15,223 bases of DNA from an uncultured Lachnospiraceae bacterium (GTDB lineage: Bacteria; Bacillota; Clostridia; Lachnospirales; Lachnospiraceae), in NCBI GenBank assembly GCA_937885345.1, contig CAKZZH010000043.1:1-15223 (forward strand), in the 5' to 3' direction. Below are positions 6,401-13,501 of the stretch, piece by piece. The notes under the pieces were generated by a model. That model was not told the DNA's origin. It saw nothing but the letters and a program-made list of their open reading frames with translations, and searched no databases. The position numbers were made by a program, and so were the translations under genes. How positions within the stretch are numbered: position 1 is the first letter of the stretch; each line of letters starts with the position of its first letter.

Positions 6401-8304
6401 TCGGAGAAGGTCTCGCTATCACTACCGCGATGAGCGAGGTTGAAAAAGAACAGTTTGACAGTCTTAATGCGGATACAGCCGAACATATCGTTCTTTATGA
6501 TGATGACGGCGAAGAAGCTTATGATATTCTTATAAAAACTGATGACGCTCTTATGTACACCATTGGAGTTTATGCGGCAGATGAGGATAAATACTACACA
6601 TTTGACACTTATATATCAGAAACCAAAGACTACGGTCCTATTAAGCAGGATCTTTCAGCTACCATCAAGAGAGCGAAGGAACGTGGTCTTAAAACCATCG
6701 TCACAACAACTGTATATAAGGAGAATGGTGTTGATCCCGGCAAGGTCATCAATGATACAAATGATGTAGCCGGAATCGTAAGTCTCCTTCTCGATCCTAC
6801 CGGACAAACTGATCTGACGATCGATGCGGGAATCAAGAAGCTTCTTGAATCCAGTCCCAAGACTGCAAAGTTTGCGGGTATAACCAAATATGTCGGCGTG
6901 TCCGATCTGATCACGATATGTGACACTCTGGGCAATGCAGGAGAACTTTTCCAGAAATCTTCTCTGGCAGCTGAGAATATGAAGTTCCTTAATTTTATTG
7001 ATAAGTATGAGGGCCTTCTTGCCGGCGATGTGGACATGACCAGGGCTGTGAACAGCGCAGGTGTTGCGAGAAGGGAACTTAACTCGGCTCTTGAGCAGCA
7101 GACGGATTATCTTGCCGTATCGATGGAACTTGCCATCGTGGATTTTGTGATCGATAAGACCACCGGCGCGCTTGGCAAAAGCGTTAATTTTGCACTTGGC
7201 CCCATTAAGGATGCTATGATGGAAGCCATCAAAGGCTGCGGAAGCGATGCGACATGGTCATTTGCAAATGAATGCTTTATAGAGGCAAAGCTTCAATTCT
7301 TAAAATCAACCAATATCAGTCATGACAGACTTATGGAGATTTTCCGGGCTGCAGAGGAAGGCAATTACACCGATGCGGCAATCCTTAAAATGCTCAAGGA
7401 CAGCATGAAAGATGGGGAGGATGAGCAAGAAGAGGATAGCGAAGAGACTCCCGAAGATGATGATGGAAATGCGATCAGTGAGGATTCCGAGGATTTTACC
7501 CCGATAATCGATCCTTCCGGATATGTGTATGAAGCTGTTGCGAGCAACCGTGTAGAAGGCGCCGTTGTAACCCTTTATTCTGAGGGAATGGAAGCGTTTA
7601 AAGCCGATGCTTACGGCCAGACTAATCCTTTGATTTCCGATTCTGAAGGAAGGTATTCATGGGATGTTCCCGAGGGCAATTGGTTTGTTAAGGCATACCT
7701 TAGAGGATATGAGGAGGGCTCTTCCGCAAATGATCCGGCGGCAACGGTGCAAATAGGCGGAGTAAATTATCTGCCCGTTCTTCCGCCTCAGCTTGACGTT
7801 AATATACCTCTTACATCAGAGTATCGCCCTGTCGGAACAATTTGCAGCAGCGGTGAAGAACTGTATCTCGTTTTCAATAAATATGTTATGATAGACACCG
7901 TTACGTCCGATTCCATAACAATCAGCGGTGTCAAGACCGGCAACTGTGTATTTACGCCCGTTGACAGTGAGACAAGCCCTGCGCATACACCCATATGCGG
8001 CGGAATGGAGCTTGCAACAACCTTCAGGATAAATACATCCAAGGCAATTGATGAGAGCGACTATTCTCTGATGGTGGCAAATATTGCGGATACGGTCAAG
8101 GGCTATAATAATATGAGTGTTAAGCCTACGGCATATTATGATGCTTCTGCGACGCCCGGCAAGACCGGAGGCCGGACGGATGTTAAAGATACGGGAAGCG
8201 CCTTTCCTTTTATCCCCGTTATTCCGATTGTTGCAGGAGTAGGCACGGCAGGAGGAGTTACGGCGGCAATCCTCATCCGCAGGAAGAAAAAAGCTGCCAA
8301 ATAA
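3421..8304 (+). CDS. Giant exported, membrane-anchored surface protein with carboxypeptidase-regulatory-like and Ig-like domains
   Basis: 1627 residues. An N-terminal signal peptide (basic MMKRVGTNFKR, hydrophobic core about 12-34, likely cut after SYA near residue 38) directs export. Next come a beta-rich region without clear family, a carboxypeptidase-regulatory-like domain at about 336-406 (SGYVYD...GAVVSA...TDSEGYY), further beta-rich segments, an Ig-like repeat at about 772-846 (ASGTVKCSG...DKYGMWEL), a mostly helical region at about 1110-1315, an acidic Asp/Glu-rich linker at about 1327-1359, and a second regulatory-like domain at about 1364-1440 (SGYVYE...GAVVTL...SDSEGRY). The C-terminus is a hydrophobic helix (about 1596-1619) followed by RRKKKAAK. 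That resembles a sortase-substrate tail, but no LPXTG is present, so it is probably a stop-transfer anchor. No catalytic motif was recognised; adhesion or a structural surface role is inference. AAGGAA (3411-3416) serves ATG 3421 or, with better spacing, ATG 3424. Confidence 0.85.
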   Translation: MMKRVGTNFKRVIAFSLIICMVVSVIGFNGLIVQSYAAVGDTYQIEGTDSNNPVSLTDGGFLKTFTVNGGNNLILKESYSQADTFTVDIAVPNEMINGVMADISLFLMPAASDDLSEEFVKNYRLENKATENNLHRIWYSTQTTTSESDSDITEFTTDSAFFDWHEYMYVDDNWNEVIAMDGDLPPTGKYFPVCVFYESNVTSYSSGETIPATFIIGAKPIYVQNSVPVNSDAGSSYIPDEQDDVDMGVYLDVDVYAGDEELKYVKTLVYCGDVCYGYAPCRASVGDEITLSITPVGANNAYRYKYIFPSREYGNELKVTVPEDGHIEVDLQPFVDCTISGYVYDINKKPVAGAVVSAALNDYADTSFSAYTDSEGYYIIEDCIGAGGICLTASKEGCYTSEYMIPASEVTDGAELSHDFTLDYKTDAFKICFTGDADSEIKYQAALRCLDTEWVAVKDGSGEEISGEFKLKDADLIAFYPDKEPGGSGKYTLDIKSNLVQEDTVDVSYGKQADLTLNNLAAIIITPTIDPLGIYTHFTGFGTDGETIYNYNGYDGEIFAMFPIEGNEEVIRLIGYTSEIHSGFMVSNINEIPTAILSDCYDEKITLNSGKVTVLEGITIPHRIGISEYLDLSYFSADSQVTDEGDTISVSGHIDSSQGDIKITALRIYGWSEASSDYYALLTAVYKDNSLVIDGAPAEATLTESGDFIDINRKLTLANTYEGPIDFACKLETKVASDMKIVVQADFIMDGTEYTSELVGTSSVSGVPVSIKTSARSASGTVKCSGIAKANKLVEVWCGSSLLGSAMADKYGMWELCVHLPIGVIDSTSYRIHATCSGYSTGDCIIMYDREAAAAEEIYLVSEGEVQSDVYVWNDNATYGFEAVVSNPSAVRENAEFYVMCSDGSVISLDAMQGEMLSPENGVSRQIFYSREFEFGNKGLMPVKVWFTYSAAKDVTDLTYKASVNAGAVTDPDSYDFNSISARSYDRMITDEEIGEGLAITTAMSEVEKEQFDSLNADTAEHIVLYDDDGEEAYDILIKTDDALMYTIGVYAADEDKYYTFDTYISETKDYGPIKQDLSATIKRAKERGLKTIVTTTVYKENGVDPGKVINDTNDVAGIVSLLLDPTGQTDLTIDAGIKKLLESSPKTAKFAGITKYVGVSDLITICDTLGNAGELFQKSSLAAENMKFLNFIDKYEGLLAGDVDMTRAVNSAGVARRELNSALEQQTDYLAVSMELAIVDFVIDKTTGALGKSVNFALGPIKDAMMEAIKGCGSDATWSFANECFIEAKLQFLKSTNISHDRLMEIFRAAEEGNYTDAAILKMLKDSMKDGEDEQEEDSEETPEDDDGNAISEDSEDFTPIIDPSGYVYEAVASNRVEGAVVTLYSEGMEAFKADAYGQTNPLISDSEGRYSWDVPEGNWFVKAYLRGYEEGSSANDPAATVQIGGVNYLPVLPPQLDVNIPLTSEYRPVGTICSSGEELYLVFNKYVMIDTVTSDSITISGVKTGNCVFTPVDSETSPAHTPICGGMELATTFRINTSKAIDESDYSLMVANIADTVKGYNNMSVKPTAYYDASATPGKTGGRTDVKDTGSAFPFIPVIPIVAGVGTAGGVTAAILIRRKKKAAK

Positions 8305-8352
8305 AAGCCGAATATAACGGGCTTAGAACATTTTACGATCAGGAGTATTACA

Positions 8353-10722
8353 ATGGACATTATCAGTATTATCGCACAGGAACTTGAGGTCAGGAAGGAG
8401 CAGGTCGACGCGGCCGTTAAGCTCATTGACGAAGGAAATACCATTCCTTTTATTTCGAGATATCGTAAGGAGGCTACGGGTGCGCTTAACGACGAACAGC
8501 TTCGTAATCTTAATGAGAGACTTATGTATCTTCGAAATCTCGAGGAGAAGAAGCAGAGTGTTATCGCTGCGATAGATGAACAGGGTAAATTAACCGACGA
8601 GCTTCGCGCCAAGATTGAAGCGGCCGAGAAACTTGTTACGGTTGAGGATTTATACAGACCTTATAAGCAGAAGAAAAAGACCAGAGCAATGGCTGCCAAA
8701 GCAAGAGGACTTGAGCCCCTCGCAGAATATATCCTTGCGCAGGACGCCAAGGCACCTGTTGAAGATGCGGCAGCAGCATATGTTACAGGCCCTGTTAAGC
8801 CTGAATCCGACAGTAAGGAAGATGCCGTTAAGGCCAAGGATAAAGAGGTTCTTGATGTTAAGGCTGCAATTGCGGGAGCACAGGACATAATCGCCGAGCG
8901 CATATCCGACGATCCGGATTACAGAACCTATATCAGGAATTATACCGAGCAGGAAGGCTTTATGGTATCGGTTGCCAAGGATGCCGAAGCTAAGAGCGTA
9001 TACGAGAATTACTATGATTATAAAGAACCGATTGCGAAGGTTGCCGGTCACAGAGTGCTTGCTCTTAACAGAGGTGAGGCCGAGAAATTCCTTGTTGTTA
9101 AAGTTGAAGCACCTGTCGACAGAATCCTCGGATATCTTGAGAAGAAGACTCTTACAAGCGAGAATGAATACACAACGCCCGTGATCAAAGAAGCCATCGC
9201 GGACAGCTATGACAGACTTATCGCTCCTGCGATCGAGAGAGAGATCAGAAGCGCGCTTACCGAAAGCGCTGAGGACGGCGCAATTGACGTGTTCGGCAAG
9301 AATTTAAAACAGCTTCTTATGGCACCGCCCATCGCCGGGCAGACTGTACTCGGCTGGGATCCCGCCTTCAGAACAGGCTGCAAACTCGCCGTTGTCGATC
9401 CTACCGGTAAAGTCCTTGATACCGTTGTAATATACCCCACAGCGCCTCAGAACAAGGTAGAGGAAGCTAAGCGTATCGTCAAGGCACTTATCGCAAAATA
9501 CCATATAACCCTTATAAGCGTGGGTAACGGAACCGCCTCGCGTGAGTCTGAGCAGATCATTGTGGAGATGCTTAAAGAGATTCCTGAAGCGCATGTTCAA
9601 TATGTGATCACCAACGAGGCGGGAGCAAGCGTATATTCCGCAAGTGCCCTTGCTACCGAGGAATTTCCTGAATTTGATGTAGGACAGAGAAGCGCAACTT
9701 CAATTGCCAGACGTGTTCAGGACCCTCTTGCAGAACTCGTAAAAATAGACCCGAAGAGCATCGGCGTGGGCCAGTACCAGCATGATATGAACCAGAAGAA
9801 ACTCGGCGACCAGCTCAGCGGCGTGGTTGAGGCATCCGTTAACGAGGTAGGCGTAGACCTTAATACTGCTTCAGCGGCGCTTCTTAAATATATTTCCGGA
9901 ATAAACGGAACGATCGCCAAGAATATCGTGGATTACAGAGAGGCCAACGGAGTATTTAAGAGCAGAAGTGAACTTAAGAAGGTGCCCAAGCTCGGACCCA
10001 AGGCTTTCGAGCAGTGCGCGGGCTTCCTGCGTATTAACGGCGGCAAGGAGCCTCTTGATGCCACAAGTGTGCATCCTGAGTCCTATGATGCCGCAAGAAA
10101 GCTTCTTAACAAGATTGGATGCAATATTAAGGAAGAGGCTGTTATCAAGGCATTTGAGAAGAGCATAACCGACAAAGCCGCACTTGCGGCTGAGGTTGGC
10201 GTCGGTGAGCTCACGATGATGGATATTTTACACGAACTCGAAAAGCCCGGAAGAGATCCCAGAGAGGATATGCCCAAGCCTATCTTAAGAAGCGATGTGC
10301 TCGAGATGAAGGACCTTAAGCCGGGAATGATACTTAAAGGAACGGTCCGCAATGTCATTGATTTTGGTGCTTTTGTCGATATAGGTGTACATCAGGACGG
10401 GCTTGTGCATATATCCAGAATTACCGACAGATATATCAAACATCCGCTTGAAGTTCTCTCGGTCGGTGATATAGTTGAGGTAAAGGTACTCGAGGTGGAC
10501 GAGTCGAAGAACAGGATATCTCTTACCATGAGACTTGATGATGACGGTTCTGCGCCCGTTAAGAAGGAACATGCGCGCGGGGACAAGAAGGCAGACGACC
10601 GCAGGGATGCAGGCAGACGCGAGCGCAAAGATTTCCGCCCGAACAAAGAGAAACACTACGCTCCCGGAACCATCGGATACATACTTGCTCATCAGGATGA
10701 GAACGGAAGGCCGAAGAAATAG
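8353..10722 (+). CDS. tex: Tex family transcription accessory / S1 RNA-binding protein
   Basis: Tex is a conserved cytosolic nucleic-acid-binding protein related to eukaryotic Spt6 that affects transcription and RNA metabolism. All family parts are present in 789 residues. The N-terminal helical region has IPFISRYRKEATG (about 32-44) and DLYRPYKQKKKTRA (about 99-112). A YqgF/RNase H-like domain at about 324-450 carries GWDPAFRTG, TNEAGASVYSAS and GVGQYQHDMNQKKL. Helix-hairpin-helix motifs lie at about 502-565 (VDLNTAS...GLNG-like turn, KVPKLGPKAFEQC). An S1 domain spans about 657-728 (GTVRNVIDFGAFVDIGVHQDG). Two local features stand out: a charged insertion of about 20 residues near 149-170 and a basic, Arg/Lys-rich tail after the S1 domain. 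AGGAG (8341-8345) is seven bases before ATG 8353. It lies 48 bases after the giant gene and 11 before the FRG gene. Confidence 0.96.
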   Translation: MDIISIIAQELEVRKEQVDAAVKLIDEGNTIPFISRYRKEATGALNDEQLRNLNERLMYLRNLEEKKQSVIAAIDEQGKLTDELRAKIEAAEKLVTVEDLYRPYKQKKKTRAMAAKARGLEPLAEYILAQDAKAPVEDAAAAYVTGPVKPESDSKEDAVKAKDKEVLDVKAAIAGAQDIIAERISDDPDYRTYIRNYTEQEGFMVSVAKDAEAKSVYENYYDYKEPIAKVAGHRVLALNRGEAEKFLVVKVEAPVDRILGYLEKKTLTSENEYTTPVIKEAIADSYDRLIAPAIEREIRSALTESAEDGAIDVFGKNLKQLLMAPPIAGQTVLGWDPAFRTGCKLAVVDPTGKVLDTVVIYPTAPQNKVEEAKRIVKALIAKYHITLISVGNGTASRESEQIIVEMLKEIPEAHVQYVITNEAGASVYSASALATEEFPEFDVGQRSATSIARRVQDPLAELVKIDPKSIGVGQYQHDMNQKKLGDQLSGVVEASVNEVGVDLNTASAALLKYISGINGTIAKNIVDYREANGVFKSRSELKKVPKLGPKAFEQCAGFLRINGGKEPLDATSVHPESYDAARKLLNKIGCNIKEEAVIKAFEKSITDKAALAAEVGVGELTMMDILHELEKPGRDPREDMPKPILRSDVLEMKDLKPGMILKGTVRNVIDFGAFVDIGVHQDGLVHISRITDRYIKHPLEVLSVGDIVEVKVLEVDESKNRISLTMRLDDDGSAPVKKEHARGDKKADDRRDAGRRERKDFRPNKEKHYAPGTIGYILAHQDENGRPKK

Positions 10723-10733
10723 CAGGAGGCATT

Positions 10734-11534
10734 ATGATCACTGAAATAAGGGTTGATAAGATCGAAGATCTGTATCCCTTGATCACAGACCAGGAATACA
10801 GGGACGACATTCATCGTAACAGAAGCAATTACATATACAGAGGGCTTCCTGACGATACCTTCAAAATGGAGACCAGTCTTCACCGTAACTGCGGCGATCT
10901 GAGCAGACGCCTTGAGCCTGCGATACTTGAGAACTTTGCAAAGTATGCGGTTATCGGCGATCCGTCGATCGAGGGCTCGGTATGGCGTCAGATGATCCTC
11001 GGTCAGCATTACGGTCTTCCCACGAGGCTTCTTGACTGGACGCATTCCAGCCTTGTGGCCTTGCATTTTGCCGTAACCGAGGAGAATCTTGCGGAAATGG
11101 ACGACCATGACTGCGCCGTCTGGAGGATCGATATGACGGAGATGTGCTCGCTTCTCCCGAAGAATTATCAGGACCGCGTTAACAAGAACCAGCAGACCAT
11201 TTTCTCGGTTGACACGCTTGCGGATGTGGCCGATTCTCTTGCGCAGTACGATAACGATATGCAGGACTCGGCGATGGTCATAATCGAGCCGCCTTCCATC
11301 AATGAGAGGATCGTCAATCAATATTCCTTCTTCTCATTGGTACCCATAGCAATAACCGATATTGAGGGCTTTCTCAACAAGTACACGAACAATACCGTCA
11401 AATATGTGATCGATAAGGGCCTGCGCTGGAGAGTTCGCGATATGCTTGACTCCCTTAATATGAGTGAGAGGATCGTATACCCCGGCTTATCGGGCCTCAG
11501 CAAGTGGATTGCAAGGCATTACTATGTAAAATAA
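10734..11534 (+). CDS. FRG domain-containing protein
   Basis: A 266-residue cytosolic protein carrying the FRG domain, named for its Phe-Arg-Gly motif; here it is YRG (residues 35-37). Supporting motifs are LHRN, then GQHYGLPTRLLDWT (90-103) with ALHFAV shortly after, and IEPPSINERIVNQ (184-196) followed by YSFFSLVP. The biochemical activity of the family is not firmly known. Such genes are often found in accessory or phage-defence neighbourhoods. Here it sits 11 bases after the tex stop with AGGAGG (10724-10729) four bases before ATG, so it is almost certainly co-transcribed with a housekeeping gene. All the hallmark residues are kept, so it is probably functional. A terminator follows at 11544. 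Confidence 0.88.
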   Translation: MITEIRVDKIEDLYPLITDQEYRDDIHRNRSNYIYRGLPDDTFKMETSLHRNCGDLSRRLEPAILENFAKYAVIGDPSIEGSVWRQMILGQHYGLPTRLLDWTHSSLVALHFAVTEENLAEMDDHDCAVWRIDMTEMCSLLPKNYQDRVNKNQQTIFSVDTLADVADSLAQYDNDMQDSAMVIIEPPSINERIVNQYSFFSLVPIAITDIEGFLNKYTNNTVKYVIDKGLRWRVRDMLDSLNMSERIVYPGLSGLSKWIARHYYVK

Positions 11535-11543
11535 CCAAAGAAA

Positions 11544-11578
11544 AACTCCTTACCACGTTATTTTCATGGTAAGGAGTT
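11544..11578. terminator. Bidirectional intrinsic terminator between convergent genes
   Basis: A perfect 12-bp stem (11544-11555 with 11567-11578) with an 11-base loop lies between the FRG gene and the convergent lipoprotein gene. A-rich sequence precedes it and T-rich sequence follows, so both strands have a U-tract, stronger on the minus strand. Confidence 0.85.
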
Positions 11579-11629
11579 ACTTTTATGAACACCGCCCTAT
11601 AAAGGTCCGGGTTTTGCTATGCATGATAA

Positions 11630-12448
11630 TTATTCAGCTTCACCGACAATTACATTTGTGATGTGAGGGTTAGCACCGTTATACCAGTAAAGGAAAGCGT
11701 CTACAGAAACGACATCACCTTCCTTAAGGTTGCTTACGGTTTCATAAAGCTGCTCATCGTTTCCGTTGAGATAATACTCAAGGCAGAAATCATAATCTGC
11801 GCCATCTTTGGTGAATGTAACGTAGATATCATCGCCGGGCTCGTCGTTCTTGAATGAAACAGACTTAACTGTCATATCCTTGAAGCATACGAACTGATTC
11901 TGCTTGTTGATGAGTTCATCGGTTCCGAGAAGAGAAGTAACATCTTCAGCTGTAACGATCAATGTGTCATCCTCGATAATTGTGAACTTGGCATCTGTGA
12001 TCTCAATCTCGCCTGACCACTCAGACTTGTATCCCTCTACGCGGATCTTGGTGCCGGTCACAAGAGAATCATACTCTTCCTGTGTACAAGGCATCTCATA
12101 GATAAAATAAGCGCCTTCATTATTCTGAGTGTAGAATGTTGCTTTGTTATCCCACCATGACTGCTTTGCCTGAATATATGTCTCAACACAAACAGCTGAA
12201 TTAAGCTCAGCTGCAACATAATCAGCGTAAGACATTACTGCAACGTCATCTGAAGCAGAAGAATCAGCGGCAGATGAATCTGAAGCAGATGAATCAGCGG
12301 CAGATGAATCTGAAGCAGAAGAATCAGCGGCAGAAGAATCAGCGGTTGATGAAGATGAAGCTGCAGAAGATGAAGACTTGGAAGTACATCCTACTGCGAA
12401 GCATGCTGTCATAGCAGCGATCAGAGCTACTGTAACGAATTTTTTCAT
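11630..12448 (-). CDS. Lipoprotein with Ser/Ala/Asp linker and putative tandem OB-fold-like domains
   Basis: 272 residues. MKKFVTVALIAAMTACFAVGC is a lipoprotein signal with lipobox AVGC, so C21 is predicted to be lipidated and the protein held on the outer face of the membrane. Residues 24-68 are a low-complexity Ser/Ala/Asp linker made of ten-residue units (DSSAADSSAS). Residues 75-158 and about 183-268 are two beta-rich modules whose pattern (ATFYTQ..., GTKIRVEGY..., EGDVVSVDAFLYWYNG) suggests OB-fold-like domains of the type seen in secreted proteins. This fold call is tentative. Start 12448 is chosen because AAGGAGG (12464-12458) lies nine bases upstream. A further 13 upstream codons are open but have neither a Shine-Dalgarno nor a signal sequence. 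Ligand unknown. Confidence 0.8.
   Translation of the reverse strand: MKKFVTVALIAAMTACFAVGCTSKSSSSAASSSSTADSSAADSSASDSSAADSSASDSSAADSSASDDVAVMSYADYVAAELNSAVCVETYIQAKQSWWDNKATFYTQNNEGAYFIYEMPCTQEEYDSLVTGTKIRVEGYKSEWSGEIEITDAKFTIIEDDTLIVTAEDVTSLLGTDELINKQNQFVCFKDMTVKSVSFKNDEPGDDIYVTFTKDGADYDFCLEYYLNGNDEQLYETVSNLKEGDVVSVDAFLYWYNGANPHITNVIVGEAE
12251..12340 (-). repeat. Three tandem 30-bp repeats encoding the lipoprotein linker
   Basis: Three near-identical 30-bp units lie at 12251-12280, 12281-12310 and 12311-12340, differing at two or three positions (CAGAAGAATC versus CAGATGAATC). Each encodes ten residues of the Ser/Ala/Asp linker on the minus strand. Partial units flank them. Because the unit is a multiple of three, copy-number change would alter linker length without a frameshift. 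Confidence 0.9.
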
Positions 12449-12537
12449 ACGATATTTCCTCCTTAAAATGTGCCCATACCCATTCAAATGCCCATATTAT
12501 AAGGCTTGTGAATGAAGCTTTTTTGGTAACAAAGTAC

Positions 12538-12565
12538 ATTATACATTAAATTGTTAAATAATCAA
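12538..12565 (-). promoter_or_regulatory. Probable promoter for the lipoprotein gene
   Basis: On the minus strand, TTGATT (12565-12560), 16 bases, then a perfect TATAAT (12543-12538). It would give a leader of about 80 bases. A second TATAAT lies nearer the gene (about 12496-12501) but has no good -35. The region is very AT-rich. Confidence 0.55.
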
Positions 12566-12594
12566 CAATTAAATATCAAAAAGAACAATATACA

Positions 12595-12622
12595 AACCGG
12601 GAAGCCCTGAGGCTTCCCGGTT
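12595..12622 (-). terminator. Terminator of the zinc-ribbon/DUF4190-like gene
   Basis: A perfect 12-bp GC-rich stem (12595-12606 with 12611-12622) with a four-base loop. It lies 25 bases past the stop of the minus-strand gene ending at 12647. The minus-strand continuation is T-rich but interrupted, so termination efficiency is uncertain. There is no upstream plus-strand gene for it to serve. Confidence 0.75.
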
Positions 12623-12646
12623 CGTTATCCGTTTGTATAAGTTTGA

Positions 12647-13321
12647 TCATAGCCGATTTGCAAGACTGGATGTGATTATCAATATTATTACGGAAGAGAT
12701 CGCTATGGCCGCAATTGCCAGACCGATCCTCTTTTTTCCATGATGTAATATGATTGCCACGATGCCGAGTATCAAGGCTACCGGCGATGTGATACCGAAG
12801 AATGATAAAACAAATGCCGTAATAGCCATGGGACTTACGGGCGGCACATCCTTCGGGGTTACGGTGGGAGCCGGATTCATCGGCGCAACATAGGGCGGCT
12901 GGTCAATGGCGATATTACCTCTTCCTGTATAAGAAGTCATAATTGAAACCATCGCATTGTCTTCCGTTATAAAAATGCTTCTGGCATAGTTTTTCTTGCC
13001 GATTTTGATTATAAGGTTGTGAGGTCCGGGAGAAAGGTGATAGGTCATCGACTGGCCATGGATAAAAATCTGCTTCTGTGCCCTGTCTATAACGAGCACC
13101 ATACGAACCCCCATATTTATAGAGCTGTATGAAACAGACAGATTGGGTTCTCCGCTTCTGTCTATTTTATGCATAACTGTGCCGGATATATTCTGATCGA
13201 TCTCAACCTTCTGCGCCACATTTGCAATTTTGGTGCCACAATATCGGCAAAACATAAATTCTTTGGAATCATCAAAATCAAGAGCTTGTCCGCATCCCGG
13301 GCATGTCATTTTGACTAACAT
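12647..13321 (-). CDS. Zinc-ribbon protein with C-terminal DUF4190-like membrane domain
   Basis: 224 residues. The N-terminal zinc ribbon is CPGCG...CRYCG (C7, C10, C25, C28). Residues about 60-138 form a beta-rich domain containing VLVIDRAQKQIFIHG and LSPGPHNLIIKIG, similar in pattern to PEGA-like or carrier segments, though not assigned. A Pro-rich linker spans 142-163. Two hydrophobic segments at about 167-193 and 199-217, separated by HHGKKRIG, resemble the DUF4190 membrane domain. The cytosolic ribbon would be tethered to the membrane. ATG 13321 is chosen: AAAGGGGG lies seven bases upstream, and the longer frame would begin at 13384, inside the -35 of its own promoter. Function unknown. 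It is monocistronic and divergent from the 13502 operon. Confidence 0.82.
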   Translation of the reverse strand: MLVKMTCPGCGQALDFDDSKEFMFCRYCGTKIANVAQKVEIDQNISGTVMHKIDRSGEPNLSVSYSSINMGVRMVLVIDRAQKQIFIHGQSMTYHLSPGPHNLIIKIGKKNYARSIFITEDNAMVSIMTSYTGRGNIAIDQPPYVAPMNPAPTVTPKDVPPVSPMAITAFVLSFFGITSPVALILGIVAIILHHGKKRIGLAIAAIAISSVIILIITSSLANRL

Positions 13322-13355
13322 TTTTGGTCCCCCTTTGAAATGAAATTTCCTAAAC

Positions 13356-13384
13356 ATTATATCATCCCGGAAACGGGCTTGCAA
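13356..13384 (-). promoter_or_regulatory. Strong sigma-A promoter for the zinc-ribbon/DUF4190-like gene
   Basis: On the minus strand, TTGCAA (13384-13379), 17 bases, then TATAAT (13361-13356) preceded by TGA, an extended -10. The start is near 13349, leaving about 27 bases before the ATG at 13321. This promoter rules out the longer upstream start codon at 13384. Confidence 0.8.
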
Positions 13385-13422
13385 TATACATCCGCGAATT
13401 GCATATATGATATGTAACTGAA

Positions 13423-13451
13423 TTGTAACCCGTGCTGTGATATGCTAACAT
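13423..13451 (+). promoter_or_regulatory. Promoter of the small-membrane-protein/PstS-like/plsC operon
   Basis: TTGTAA (13423-13428), 17 bases, then TAACAT (13446-13451) preceded by TGC, an extended -10. The start is near 13458, about 44 bases before ATG 13502. It lies back-to-back with the minus-strand promoter at 13356-13384, so the 38 bases between the two -35 boxes could hold a shared control site. None was identified. Confidence 0.65.
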
Positions 13452-13501
13452 CGTGAGGAGAGGTCTTGTTTCAAAGAGATTAAAATACGAGGAGGCTTAT
13501 T

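Noticed and set aside
8150..8304. An LPXTG-type sortase motif at the end of the giant protein
   Set aside because: The tail has the helix and basic end but no LPXTG or close variant; KDTGS lacks the required Leu-Pro.
8305..8334. A possible terminator between the giant gene and tex (AAGCC/GGCTT)
   Set aside because: The stem is only five or six pairs with a bulge and there is no adjacent U-tract; read-through into tex is more likely.
8136..8612. A 158-codon minus-strand frame across the giant gene/tex junction
   Set aside because: It overlaps the anchor of one real gene and the start of another; its composition is that of an antisense shadow.
10692..11321. A 209-codon minus-strand frame opposite the FRG gene
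   Set aside because: The plus strand encodes a recognisable FRG domain with a good ribosome site. The antisense product has no recognisable motif or start signal.
11571..11602. A mini-frame (MNTAL) with AAGGAG inside the 3' arm of the terminator
   Set aside because: Only five codons, and its Shine-Dalgarno is part of the terminator stem; most likely chance.
12251..12340. A CRISPR-like array
   Set aside because: The repeats are directly adjacent with no spacers and encode a protein linker in frame.
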